From: Sphingomonadales bacterium UBA2683
Lineage (GTDB): Bacteria; Pseudomonadota; Alphaproteobacteria; Sphingomonadales; Sphingomonadaceae
Assembly (NCBI GenBank): GCA_002354635.1
Contig: DELZ01000002.1
Coordinates: forward strand, 310,001 to 374,000
Length of the DNA stretch: 64,000 bases
Reading direction: 5' to 3'
Positions 50,042 to 58,673 of the stretch are shown one piece after another; within the stretch, counting starts at the first letter, position 1, and each line of letters begins with the position of its first letter. The notes under the pieces were generated by a model, which had not been told where the DNA came from, made no database searches, and saw only the letters and a list, made by a program, of their open reading frames with translations. The position numbers and the translations under genes were made by a program.

Positions 50042-50683
50042 ATGAGCAAATCGGAGAAGTTTTGGGATCAATCCGCTAGCAACTATGACAACACAGAAGA
50101 GAAATTTGAGTTCATTCATAGTCGCAGCCGCGAAAACACAAAAAGATATCTGAAGGATACCGACGTTGTGTTGGACTTCGGATGCGGAACAGGTACCACG
50201 GCCTGCGAGATTTCCGGCTTGGTCAAGAGCGTGCGCGCGATTGATATTTCAACCGGGATGATCGAAATTGCAAGGGGAAAGACCGCAACAGGTGGCGTAG
50301 TCAACGTTGATTTCGAACAAGCTGACATCTTCAATGAAGAGTTCGTGGATGGTTCGTTCGATGTGGTGTTAGCATTCAACATGCTGCACACAGTTCCCAT
50401 TCCGGAAAGTGTTGTGCAAAGAACTGTTGAACTGCTGAAGCCTGGCGGGTTGTTTATTTCTGTAACACCTTGCTTGGGCAGCAAAAAGTCAGCCTGGGTT
50501 TCACTGCAAATTCTGCTGGTCAGAGCGTTGTTAAAGGTAGGAGTCATCCCGGTCCCCATTCGACAACTTAAGAGTGCAGACTTGGACGATCTGATGGATG
50601 ATAGAAGGTTGCAGGTCATTGAGACTGAGGAAATTTTCAAGGGTGCATCTAGCTATTTTATGGTTGCAAGGAAGGTATCTTAG
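50042..50683 (+). CDS. Class I SAM-dependent methyltransferase
   Basis: Soluble methyltransferase of 213 residues. SAM-binding motif I VLDFGCGTGTTACEIS, motif II with VRAIDISTGMIEIAR, motif III VDFEQADIFNE, motif IV FDVVLAFNMLHTVPI and later LLKPGGLFISVTPCLGS: the UbiE/small-molecule type. Substrate unknown. AGGAAAG precedes the ATG. It follows the DUF4386-like gene by 80 bases, possibly in one transcript. Confidence 0.9.
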   Translation: MSKSEKFWDQSASNYDNTEEKFEFIHSRSRENTKRYLKDTDVVLDFGCGTGTTACEISGLVKSVRAIDISTGMIEIARGKTATGGVVNVDFEQADIFNEEFVDGSFDVVLAFNMLHTVPIPESVVQRTVELLKPGGLFISVTPCLGSKKSAWVSLQILLVRALLKVGVIPVPIRQLKSADLDDLMDDRRLQVIETEEIFKGASSYFMVARKVS

Positions 50684-50763
50684 TCTCGCCCTGTGCTACA
50701 CAAACCGCGTCTACTATCGGACATCCGATTGGACTGATTCATTTCGCGGTCGGCACGATAGCA

Positions 50764-51393
50764 TTGCTGGTCGGTGCAGCGGCACTGACAGTTCGTAAGG
50801 GGTCAGGCCCACACCGCGGCTTCGGCCATGTCTTCTTTTTTTGCATGCTCGCGCTTGGAGTAAGCGGGATATATTTCAGCTACTCTCGATCGATCCTCTT
50901 CACATGGTTCCTCGCCTTGATGGCGCTTTATCTAGTGACGACAGGGTGGATGACGGCAAGGCGTGTAGAAGGAACAATTGGCAGGTTCGAAAAGATTGCA
51001 TGCATGTTTATCCTGTCGAGCGGTCTCATTGCTGCCGGAATTGGCGTTGCAACGATGTCGGGAGTGCCGCGCTTCACGGATGAAGTGCCCGCAGGCACCT
51101 ATCTTGTCTGGGCCGGACCCGCTGCCTGGTTCGGGGTGCTCGACGTCAACGTGATCCGCCGCGGCGGTATTTCGGGGAGGCATCGTATCGCCCGGCATCT
51201 GTGGCGCATGCTATCAGCGATGATTATCGCCGTAACGATATTTTTCCTAGGAAATAACTGGGTGTTGCCCGATATTTTACGCATGGAGGTTTTCCTCATC
51301 ACACCAATAGTGGTTGTCGTGGCATCAATGGTGTTCTGGCTGGTTCGTGTGCTATTGACGAATTGGTACAACAAGCATTTTGGGCTACGGTGA
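50764..51393 (+). CDS. DUF2306-like membrane protein, start uncertain
   Basis: Membrane protein with about seven helices (LLVGAAALTVRKGSGPHRGFGHVFFF at the start, HRIARHLWRMLSAMIIAV further on), resembling DUF2306/predicted membrane proteins. The conserved N-terminus clearly begins further upstream in the same frame (IGLIHFAVGTIA at 50,728-50,763), yet no ATG or GTG occurs in this frame between the previous gene and 50,764; the coordinate given is a TTG. Either a rare start codon is used, or the start is lost by a small deletion or frameshift. GGAAGG (50,669) would fit a start near 50,683. Confidence 0.65.
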   Translation: MLVGAAALTVRKGSGPHRGFGHVFFFCMLALGVSGIYFSYSRSILFTWFLALMALYLVTTGWMTARRVEGTIGRFEKIACMFILSSGLIAAGIGVATMSGVPRFTDEVPAGTYLVWAGPAAWFGVLDVNVIRRGGISGRHRIARHLWRMLSAMIIAVTIFFLGNNWVLPDILRMEVFLITPIVVVVASMVFWLVRVLLTNWYNKHFGLR

Positions 51394-51510
51394 GAGTTGG
51401 AATAGTCCCTAAATTCCTCTCATTTCCGGTTGGACGGTGTTTTTCGCGCTGGGGCTCTCTGGTATGGATATCCGCTTCCTACCGAAAGATGGTGTATCGC
51501 GGCGGCTGCG

Positions 51511-51741
51511 CTAGGGAAGCCCGGCAGGCGCAATCCGTTGCCGCACAAATAATATTCCAAGCGCGACATATACCAGTATGGTCGGCCCCAAGACGCCCGG
51601 TGCATCAGCGAGAAAAGATATGAAGAGCGCACCAGCGAAAGCCGCGCGCCAACGCATGTGAATATTGAAACTCGTAAAGGTGAGAATAACGCCGCAGACC
51701 GCTAGCGCGATACCAATATCTTGGGTGAAGTGCTTGTTGGG
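51511..51741 (-). pseudogene. Start-less membrane ORF directly behind hydrolase stop
   Basis: Directly after the TAA of the hydrolase gene, and in the same frame, 76 codons stay open to TAG at 51511-51513. They encode two hydrophobic helices (DIGIALAVCGVILTFTSF, GPTILVYVALGILFV) with ADAPGVLG between. There is no ATG before the middle (HMRWRAAF). It may be a gene with an ATT start, or a fragment of a lost membrane protein. I do not recognise the family. The DNA from 51,394 to 51,510 holds nothing else. Confidence 0.4.
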
Positions 51742-52779
51742 TTATTTTTTATTTAGCGTTGGTGCCGCTTGCTTGCCAAAATCAGGCGGCCCGCCAAGCC
51801 CGACATCCTTGCCAAGTAGCCAGTTTAACATTGCGGCCTCTATTGCCATACCCTGCTCTTTTGGCAATTCTTTCCACCCATGCCCCATTCCAGGTATTTC
51901 CCAATAGTCAAAGCTAGTATTGCCAGATGCCTTGAGTACTTCAACCAGCTTGCGGGCGCTAGCCACTGGCGTCGCATCGAAATCCTTTTCTCCGTGAACA
52001 ATCAATATGGGAACATCATTGTCCTTCAAGAGGTTGCTGAGTCGGGAGTAAAGCCGGGTTGGCCAAATTTTCCAGCTATTACCCGGCCCACCCCAAGTCT
52101 TTTTCCAGGTTGGATTGTCGACCATATTTTGAAATTCTCTCTCCAGGCCCGCCTTGCACTCATCGCGGGCCGGGCCCTTTGGTGCATTCGGACAAACCCA
52201 AAAATCCTTGAAATGCTCTTCCATTGTATGGCCGCCACCCATCGCCCCTAGAACGGCCCGTTTTGTTTGCGGATAATAGGCTGTCAATTGTGCCGCGATA
52301 TCACCACCGTCGGACCACCCCCAAAGCAAAAGTTCGCCATTCCACCATTTTGCATTGGCACGCAAATTCTGTAAAACGCGCAAATGATCGATTACCCGCT
52401 GATCGATTGTATAATTTTTTAAGAAACTCTCAGAACATTGGGTTCCTTTTTCTGCCCCATGTTCTACGCCGGGTTTCTCGACTCTCACGCGCGCAAAAGC
52501 GGGAGTAGTATATGAGACTGGTTCAAATAGATCGTTAAACCGAGGTCTAAGTTGCCCGACACATCCGGATCCGTCAACGATGATGAGAACTGGAATCTTC
52601 AAGTCGGTCGCTGGTCGGTCTACAAAATAAATTAGATCACGATCATCCAAAGTCTTGATCGTTACAGTATCTTTTATCGCGCGCGAAACGGTCGCCCTAG
52701 CCTCAGTCGTTTTTTGTAAAAATCCAGTCGATAGCCCGAGACCTAAAAATAGACCAATCGCGGCAATAAGTCGCACCAT
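51742..52779 (-). CDS. Secreted alpha/beta hydrolase
   Basis: Exported hydrolase of 345 residues with a signal peptide (LIAAIGLFLGLGLSTGF). Alpha/beta fold catalytic residues: Ser in GWSDGGD, Asp in HGEKDFDATPV, His in GMGHGWKE. Two cysteines in KGTQCSESF and DFWVCPNAP...DECKAG could form disulphides. The cap region is long. Substrate unknown (dienelactone hydrolase- or esterase-like). The gene ends in a Lys-rich LNKK-stop, behind which the frame continues open. It is single; the 130 bases upstream hold no gene. Confidence 0.85.
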   Translation of the reverse strand: MVRLIAAIGLFLGLGLSTGFLQKTTEARATVSRAIKDTVTIKTLDDRDLIYFVDRPATDLKIPVLIIVDGSGCVGQLRPRFNDLFEPVSYTTPAFARVRVEKPGVEHGAEKGTQCSESFLKNYTIDQRVIDHLRVLQNLRANAKWWNGELLLWGWSDGGDIAAQLTAYYPQTKRAVLGAMGGGHTMEEHFKDFWVCPNAPKGPARDECKAGLEREFQNMVDNPTWKKTWGGPGNSWKIWPTRLYSRLSNLLKDNDVPILIVHGEKDFDATPVASARKLVEVLKASGNTSFDYWEIPGMGHGWKELPKEQGMAIEAAMLNWLLGKDVGLGGPPDFGKQAAPTLNKK

Positions 52780-52910
52780 AGAAGTTTCTCCTCAATAATT
52801 GGCTCATCAGGCTTTGCCCTTGGATGCTATCCTCCCTAATTCTAACCCATTTTGACGTCCAACAGAATTTTCGGGGTGACCAGGCACTGAGGCCACCCCG
52901 TCTCGGATGC

Positions 52911-53129
52911 TCAGAAGTTGTAGATAATCCCAACAGTCGCTAGCGACACGGATTTCTTGTCGATGGCAATGCTGCTGCGGATGGACTTGCCGAGATACGT
53001 GTTGCCTAGGGTTATAATCAGCATCAGGCGATTCCTCAGCTGCAGCGCAGCGGAGATATCGCTCCCCAAATTGAATGCACCGCCGAAACGGGAAAACCCA
53101 GAACGCCCCAGCACTTCGAGTGCGTGCAA
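52911..53129 (-). pseudogene. C-terminal remnant of outer-membrane protein (MipA/OmpV-like)
   Basis: About 60 codons at the end of this frame read like the last strands of an outer-membrane barrel: FNLGSDISAALQLRNRLMLI, YLGKSIRSSIAIDKKSVSL, closing TVGIIYNF with terminal Phe. The pattern is like MipA/OmpV proteins, whose full length is about 260 residues. Upstream (above about 53,100) the frame is not continued by recognisable barrel sequence, so the 5' part is lost. Confidence 0.5.
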
Positions 53130-53534
53130 TTGATCGGGACCCGCTTCGCGCGAATGGCATTAGGGCCAGCGGCAATATGTGCCGCATACACAGGTCGGAC
53201 ACATGGCCGCTCCAACCAGCAATGCAGACGCACCAGTCGAACCCTCACCAACGGAGAGCCGTCCACACATGGGGCGTTTCCGGAACGTCCGCTTTGAATT
53301 GGACCGTTGGCTGGACCCGAGCATCAATCCATAAAAGATCAACAATCGGGTTCAAACCTATATCCGCAGCGTTTTTATCAGTTTTCTGACTGGACTTGTT
53401 TGTTTGTTCGAGCATGGTCGCTGTGGCCGTGATGAACAGTTCCGCGGATGCCGCCTGGGTGATTATATCATCAGGCGGCTTGGTCTCGTGCAACTGCTGG
53501 AGATAATGCCAGCGTTTGAAACGGAGACCGAACG
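53130..53534. other. Stretch without recognisable gene
   Basis: About 400 bases between the outer-membrane protein remnant and the DUF3489 gene. Frames here are short and their translations look random; no repeat, tRNA or terminator was recognised. Probably junk left by the insertion of the recombinase cassette. Confidence 0.5.
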
Positions 53535-53864
53535 ATGACAAAATCACCCGCGGTAATGACCATATCAACGGCCGAGCAAAAACGACTGATGCCGCCCAAT
53601 AGAAGTGCGGGGGACGCAAAGCTCAACAAGCCTGCTCAAAACCAACCGCCGCCACTGATAAAATCCGCAACCGTCATCACAGCCATGTCTGAAACGACCG
53701 GAGCGACATTGGGCGAAATTTGCAGCATGACAAGCTGGCAGCCCCATAGTGCCCGGGCCTTCCTGTCGGGCTTGAGAAAAAAAGGCCATAATATCCTCAA
53801 GTCAAGCCGCGACGGTGCGACCTGCTATCACATCGCCCCTGAGAAAATCGGTGATCGATCGTGA
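53535..53864 (+). CDS. DUF3489 protein
   Basis: Protein of 109 residues: a polar N-terminus (QKRLMPPNRSAGDAKLNKPA), then a DUF3489 winged-helix-like domain from about residue 45 (SETTGATLGEICSMTSWQPHSARAFLSGLRKKGHNIL). DUF3489 genes stand in front of DUF2924 and recombinase genes in many alphaproteobacterial islands. Overlaps DUF2924 by four bases (GTGA). Function unknown, presumably DNA binding. Confidence 0.85.
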   Translation: MTKSPAVMTISTAEQKRLMPPNRSAGDAKLNKPAQNQPPPLIKSATVITAMSETTGATLGEICSMTSWQPHSARAFLSGLRKKGHNILKSSRDGATCYHIAPEKIGDRS

Positions 53865-54328
53865 GCGGAATTTCCGACCGACTCGAAGCCATATCTTCGA
53901 TGTCGCTGACCGAACTCGGTTCAGAATGGGAAAGGCTCTATAAAAAGCCGACACCCACGATTGGTACCGACCTGTTTTCCCGCAGCATCGCTTATCGCCT
54001 GCAAGAGCGTCAATATGGCGGCCTCACGGCCACTGCGCGCCGCCAGATCAAACGGTTGGCGAAGCAGCTGGGTAATGGCGCGGAAGTATCCATCAGCCTG
54101 CATGGCGGCCTGAAGCCGGGAACGCGTCTCAGCCGCGATTGGCATGGAAACACGTGCCATGTGATCGTGATGGATGAGGGTTTCCTGTTCGAGGACCGGC
54201 GCTATCGCTCTCTATCGCAAATCGCCAACGCCATCACCGGCACCAAATGGTCGGGGCCAAGGTTCTTCGGTCTTGCGGATCGTAAAGGCGCTGATCGCAA
54301 ACCAAAGCAGGCTGATGCCGGTGCCTGA
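53861..54328 (+). CDS. DUF2924 protein
   Basis: Protein of 155 residues with GTG start overlapping the DUF3489 stop. DUF2924 signature: SLTELGSEWERLYKKPTPTI, FSRSIAYRLQERQYGGL, and PGTRLSRDWHGNTCHVIV followed by FEDRRYRSLSQIANAITGTKWSGPRFFGL. The last part is the small domain often found in bacteriophage/recombinase-linked proteins. It is always found upstream of a large serine recombinase, here overlapping it by 14 bases; likely a recombinase accessory factor. Confidence 0.88.
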   Translation: MSGISDRLEAISSMSLTELGSEWERLYKKPTPTIGTDLFSRSIAYRLQERQYGGLTATARRQIKRLAKQLGNGAEVSISLHGGLKPGTRLSRDWHGNTCHVIVMDEGFLFEDRRYRSLSQIANAITGTKWSGPRFFGLADRKGADRKPKQADAGA

Positions 54329-56024
54329 GCGTCATTCTGCAAAACCTAATGGCCGCGGCGAAGGCGCAAAAACTATCCGCTGCGCTATCTATACTCGTAA
54401 ATCGACCGAGGAAGGACTGGAGCAGGAATTTAACAGTCTTGATGCTCAGGCAGAAGCCTGCGCTGCCTATATAACCAGTCAACGACATGAAGGCTGGAGC
54501 CCGGTTGATAAACAATATGATGATGGCGGATATTCGGGCGGAAGCATGGAAAGACCAGGCCTTAAAAGACTGATGGCTGATGTGGAAGCAGGCAAGGTCG
54601 ATGTCATTGTTGTCTACAAAGTGGACCGGCTAACCCGCGCCCTATCCGACTTTGCAAAAATCGTTGATATATTGGACGGGGCAGGGGCTAGTTTCGTCAG
54701 TGTCACCCAGTCGTTTAATACTACTACCAGCATGGGCAGGCTGACATTGAACGTACTTTTATCTTTCGCCCAGTTCGAGCGCGAGGTGACCGGCGAGCGC
54801 ATCCGCGACAAGATAGCTGCTTCCAAAAAGAAAGGCATGTGGATGGGAGGGCCGTTGCCGCTCGGCTATGATGTCAAAGACCGAAAGCTGATGATTAACG
54901 AGAGGGAAGCGAAAATCGTCAGGCATATCTTCGAGCGCTATTGCGCACTGAAATCCATCGGCGCGCTTGCAGGCGAACTCGATCGCGATGGTATCCGCAG
55001 CAAACCAAGAACTTATCGCAGTGGACGCAAGGCTGGCAATCAGGTGTTTGGCAAAGGGGCATTGGCTCATTTATTGCAAAACCGCATTTTTATCGGCGAG
55101 ATCACCCATAAGGACCAAAGCTATGCGGGCGAGCATAAGCCAATCATTGATCGCAAACTCTGGGGCACGGTGCAGGCCCTTATTCATGACAATCGCAACA
55201 ATCATCGTTTGCAGTCCCAAGCTGATCAGCCGAGCCCATTTGCTGGAATGCTAACCGATGGATTGGGCAGGGCGATGACACCAACCCATGCCAAGCGCGG
55301 TAACAGGCGATATCGCTATTATGTTACGCGGCCGCAAAATATCGATGGTAAGTCGCCGCCTGATGCATGGCGTATTCCGGCAAGTGAGATTGAGCGACCC
55401 GTCCGGTCTCGGCTTGCAGTATGGCTGCGGGACGACGCATGCATCGTTGCACAGCTTGGTGATTTAACCAGCGAAGTGCCAAGCCAAACCCTGATTACTA
55501 ATTGCGCTGAGCTTGCGGTCAGAATGGAAACTGCCACGCCATCACGGTTGCGAGATATCCTGCTTGGCCTCAATCTGCAGATCAAACTGGCTGACGATGC
55601 CATTGGTTTGAGCTTTGATGCTAGTAAGTTGGCGCAGCATTTATACCCCAAGCTGAACGTCAGCGAGAGGAATGCCAACGTAAAAATTAGTATCGCGATG
55701 ACCCTTGCCAAACGGGGTCAAGAACTGCGACTGGTATTTGCCTCGAGCGAACCGGTTCAAACCAAACGTATCGATACAAAGTTGATTGGTCTGATTGCGA
55801 AAGCAGAAGCTGCATACTTCACCTTGACCAGCGGCGAATCGGTCCCTTCGGAACAGAGACCACATCTGGCAAGACTTGCGCGGCTTAAGTTTTTGGCTCC
55901 TGATATTGTTACTGCCATATTGGAAGGGCGGCAGCCCGCCATGCTTAGCTCGCGGAAGGTACTGCGCGCGACAGGAATTCCCCATTGCTGGAAGGCCCAG
56001 AGGGTGTTTTTCGGGTTTGAATGA
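54315..56024 (+). CDS. Large serine recombinase
   Basis: Site-specific recombinase of 569 residues: N-terminal resolvase domain (RCAIYTRKSTEEGLEQEFNS with the nucleophilic Ser of YTRKS; KVDRLTRALSDF; FAQFEREVTGERIRDKI), a recombinase domain (GYDVKDRKLMINEREAKIVRHIFERY), then an extended C-terminus without an obvious zinc ribbon (no paired CxxC). Start at 54315 (MPVPERHSA) overlaps DUF2924; a longer in-frame start is inside that gene. It integrates or excises the cassette or acts as resolvase; the attachment sites are not identified. tRNA-Thr stands 240 bases downstream. Confidence 0.92.
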   Translation: MPVPERHSAKPNGRGEGAKTIRCAIYTRKSTEEGLEQEFNSLDAQAEACAAYITSQRHEGWSPVDKQYDDGGYSGGSMERPGLKRLMADVEAGKVDVIVVYKVDRLTRALSDFAKIVDILDGAGASFVSVTQSFNTTTSMGRLTLNVLLSFAQFEREVTGERIRDKIAASKKKGMWMGGPLPLGYDVKDRKLMINEREAKIVRHIFERYCALKSIGALAGELDRDGIRSKPRTYRSGRKAGNQVFGKGALAHLLQNRIFIGEITHKDQSYAGEHKPIIDRKLWGTVQALIHDNRNNHRLQSQADQPSPFAGMLTDGLGRAMTPTHAKRGNRRYRYYVTRPQNIDGKSPPDAWRIPASEIERPVRSRLAVWLRDDACIVAQLGDLTSEVPSQTLITNCAELAVRMETATPSRLRDILLGLNLQIKLADDAIGLSFDASKLAQHLYPKLNVSERNANVKISIAMTLAKRGQELRLVFASSEPVQTKRIDTKLIGLIAKAEAAYFTLTSGESVPSEQRPHLARLARLKFLAPDIVTAILEGRQPAMLSSRKVLRATGIPHCWKAQRVFFGFE

Positions 56025-56113
56025 CTCGATAGCTCGCAAAATAAGCCGCCGAACGCCAAAATAACGAAATCCCCCAAAATCAGCATCCTAGGACACTATT
56101 TGGCCGACGGAGA

Positions 56114-56136
56114 AAATACTCCATTTTCGAGTATTT
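56114..56136. repeat. Inverted repeat AAATACTC/GAGTATTT
   Basis: Perfect 8-bp arms (56114-56121, 56129-56136) with a 7-base loop, 90 bases after the recombinase stop and 126 before tRNA-Thr. It could be a recombination site or part of the recombinase terminator; no T-run follows. Confidence 0.5.
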
Positions 56137-56190
56137 AGCCGCAACTCAGCGGTCTCCGTGTCCTGGTCTGAACATTCATATCCGCCAAAA

Positions 56191-56206
56191 GCCGCAGAAC
56201 TGCGGC
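56191..56206 (-). terminator. Terminator of tRNA-Thr
   Basis: Minus strand GCCGCA-GTTC-TGCGGC followed by TTTT, 55 bases behind the tRNA 3' end: a standard intrinsic terminator. In the plus direction ATTTTC also follows, so it could serve both ways. Confidence 0.7.
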
Positions 56207-56261
56207 ATTTTCAGGCCCGTCGTCCGCGAATTTGTGGAGACCGTAAATGCAGAGGACTGGG

Positions 56262-56337
56262 TGGTGCCGAATATCCGACTCGAACGGATGACCTACCGCT
56301 TACAAGGCGGTTGCTCTACCAGCTGAGCTAATTCGGC
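56262..56337 (-). tRNA. tRNA-Thr (TGT)
   Basis: Complete 76-base tRNA with encoded CCA. Acceptor GCCGAAT pairs with ATTCGGC; D-arm AGCTCAGCTGGTAGAGC; anticodon stem ACCGC / GCGGT around CTTGTAA (anticodon TGT, reads ACA); T-arm ATCCG TTCGAGT CGGAT. The 3' end points toward the recombinase cassette. Confidence 0.96.
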
Positions 56338-56367
56338 GTGCACTGGATTTGCTGCGCGCTATTAGCG

Positions 56368-57240
56368 TCAAACCACGCCAAAGGTCCAGCCCTCTTTTTG
56401 CGCGATCTTTTCGGTCATCGCCAGCGGCGTCCAGAGCGACAAATCGCCTGCGACCCGCTTCATCCAGGCGGCGGTGATCAGTGCGTCCGTGCTGTGATCA
56501 TCATAGCGGGCAAGTCTTGCCGGTGTTGGCGTATTCAACCGCGTCAGTGCCTGCTTGAGGCCTGCGCGATCGCGGACCTTGCTGCGTCCCTTGGGCTGGC
56601 CGGCTGCAAGAGCGGCAACGGTCGTGTAGATTTCTACGATGGCAGGGCCGGAATCGGGAACGGCATCAAATGGCCAGACCGGTATCGCACCATCCAGTTG
56701 GTGTAGCAGGCGCATGCCGGTGAGGCTGGATTTTCCAACCTGAGCGGCACCAACAAGGTTGAAGCAGCTGGCGCTATTGGCCTGTCCGGTCACGCGTTGA
56801 TAGCGCTCGACTTCCCGCAAGCGCCCGATCCCGCCCGAGAACAGGTCGCCGATCTGGCCTGCGCCATGGCGAAAATGGCGGCTAGCCTGATGATGGGCCA
56901 GAAAGCTGGTGACATTCAAATGGGGGTCGTCAACGCACATGGTATCGACTGCACGCCACAACGCCTTCGCATGGTCGGGACTATCGTCCCATTCGGGGAA
57001 ATAGGCATCCTGATCGACAAAAGGGAGCGCCATCGACAGATCAAAACCGATCAATATGTCCTGACGTGTTTCTGCCAGACGCAACAGCCAGCGGAGCACA
57101 TCTGCCCGCGACCAGCGAGGATTGGGAGACAACAGGGCAGGAGGCCCGTCCGCACCGATGATAGCCACCGCTATACCGCCGGGACGCTCCGACTTGGCGC
57201 CGGACCAATCGACGCAGGCAAAATGGGAAAACTCTCGCAC
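56368..57240 (-). CDS. DUF429-like hypothetical protein
   Basis: Soluble protein of 290 residues. It begins FACVDWSGAKSERPGGIAV, has IGFDLSMALPF and AIVEIYTTVAALAAG in the middle, and closes with YDDHSTDALITAAWM. The acidic residues (D10, D of IGFDLS, E of IVEIY, D of HSTDA) at family-typical spacing suggest an RNase H-like fold as in DUF429. Function is unknown. It is single, 31 bases beyond tRNA-Thr in the same direction, with the MscS-type gene upstream and a terminator between. Confidence 0.7.
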   Translation of the reverse strand: MREFSHFACVDWSGAKSERPGGIAVAIIGADGPPALLSPNPRWSRADVLRWLLRLAETRQDILIGFDLSMALPFVDQDAYFPEWDDSPDHAKALWRAVDTMCVDDPHLNVTSFLAHHQASRHFRHGAGQIGDLFSGGIGRLREVERYQRVTGQANSASCFNLVGAAQVGKSSLTGMRLLHQLDGAIPVWPFDAVPDSGPAIVEIYTTVAALAAGQPKGRSKVRDRAGLKQALTRLNTPTPARLARYDDHSTDALITAAWMKRVAGDLSLWTPLAMTEKIAQKEGWTFGVV

Positions 57241-57276
57241 AGCCGATTTCTAGCGGATCACGGGCGGAAATGAAAA

Positions 57277-57300
57277 GGGCGGGTCCTTTCGGACCCGCCC
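57277..57300. terminator. Bidirectional terminator
   Basis: GGGCGGGTCC, TTTC loop, GGACCCGCCC: perfect 10-bp stem. In the minus direction it is followed by TTTTCATTT, so it ends the transcript of the MscS-type gene at 57,324-58,556. Confidence 0.88.
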
Positions 57301-57323
57301 TCCTGCAAATTGTTCGCCAGCGC

Positions 57324-58556
57324 CTATTTCTTGGCTGCCGGTGACTTTGCCGCGGGCTTGCGCGCTGCCGGAGCCTTCGGTTTTGGCGGATTGGCGTAGA
57401 TATCTTCCAGCACCTTGCCAGCCACATTGCGCCCACCCCAGCCAAAGGCCAGCGCGGCGGCGGCTGCACCACCGATTACCAGTGCGGTGAATGCGGTTTG
57501 CACGATCTCTTCTCCGACACCCATGAACTGCAGTCCCATGAAGGTGAAAAGGACGATCGTCGCATAGCGCACAATCGAGGATGCCATGCTTCCTTCTGCG
57601 GCACCGCCGATAATCTTCGAAAGCAGATTGGCAATCAGGAAGCCGACAGCGATCACGATCGCGCCGAAGATCACCCGGCCACCGAGCTCCAGAACCTGAT
57701 CAAGAATCGATGTCAGTTCCGCAAAACCGAGCATGCGCATTGCCGCGATGGCAAAGAACAGCATGATGGCGATCTGGGCAATCCTGGCAACGACAGAAGT
57801 CAATGACGTCTTCGCTGGCAGAATTTCAAGCGCAGCCACGGATTGATCAACGCCAAGACCTGGCAGAATTTCCGTGATGATCTGAACAACAAACTTGCTG
57901 ATCAAATAGCCGATACCAAGGATGATCGCAGCGCCAATGATGTTCGGAATTGCCGCAAGGATCATGCGAAGCATGTCGCTTGCTGGTCCCGATACCGATT
58001 CCAGATTTAGCGCTTCCAGAGCGAGTATCGCAATCGGAATGATGATCAGTACATAAACGATCGTACCGATGGTGCTGCTGATTGTCGAATTGCCGGTGAC
58101 CGCGTCAATCCCGCCGCGATTGGCCCATTTGTCAAAGTCGACCGTCTGCAGGAATGTCACGACCAGGTCTCTGACAATCCGTGCAACGACAATTCCGATA
58201 AAGAATATGATCGCCGCGCCCAGAAGATTGGGAACGAAGCCCATGATCGAATTGAGCAGCGTCTGGATCGGCGCATCCACGCCGCCTAGACCGAGCACGC
58301 GCAATATGATCAGCAGACCAAACAGCCAGATCAGCAAGGAAACAATCTTGCCGAGAGCCTCTCCGACCGATGTGCCGGCGGAGGTGTCACGCTGCAGGAA
58401 TTTCACATTGTCGACCAATTTCGCAAAGGTCCACTTTGCGGCCTTTGCCAGCACCCAAGTACCAAGAAGAACGAGTAATGCTATTCCCAGCTTCTCGCCC
58501 CACTCCATCATCAACTCTGTGTCCAGAGCATAATTGCCTATTCGCATCCCATCCAT
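57324..58556 (-). CDS. Mechanosensitive-channel-family membrane protein
   Basis: Membrane protein of 410 residues composed of repeated conserved-TM-helix units of the MscS-like type: LGIALLVLLGTWVLAK, then pairs such as SIMGFVPNLLGAAIIFFIGIVVARIVRDLV and LAAIPNIIGAAIILGIGYLISKFVVQI, which are near copies of each other. The C-terminus is Lys/Pro/Ala-rich (KPKAPAARKPAAKSPAAKK) and cytoplasmic. It lacks the full MscS beta domain, so gating by tension is inferred from the family only. Confidence 0.85.
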   Translation of the reverse strand: MDGMRIGNYALDTELMMEWGEKLGIALLVLLGTWVLAKAAKWTFAKLVDNVKFLQRDTSAGTSVGEALGKIVSLLIWLFGLLIILRVLGLGGVDAPIQTLLNSIMGFVPNLLGAAIIFFIGIVVARIVRDLVVTFLQTVDFDKWANRGGIDAVTGNSTISSTIGTIVYVLIIIPIAILALEALNLESVSGPASDMLRMILAAIPNIIGAAIILGIGYLISKFVVQIITEILPGLGVDQSVAALEILPAKTSLTSVVARIAQIAIMLFFAIAAMRMLGFAELTSILDQVLELGGRVIFGAIVIAVGFLIANLLSKIIGGAAEGSMASSIVRYATIVLFTFMGLQFMGVGEEIVQTAFTALVIGGAAAAALAFGWGGRNVAGKVLEDIYANPPKPKAPAARKPAAKSPAAKK

Positions 58557-58673
58557 ACAGCTTCCCCTATTTCAACTATTGTTTCGAATGAAACCTTAGT
58601 AACACGTTCAGCACCAAATAGACAGGAATCAATATTTTATTTCTTATCGGCTGCTTGTAAAAAAGGCTAAAGA

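Noticed and set aside
56262..56337. tRNA-Thr as attachment site with a duplicated 3' end
   Set aside because: I looked for a second copy of its 3' end (TATTCGGCACCA) between 39 and 56 kb and found none, so integration into this tRNA is not supported.
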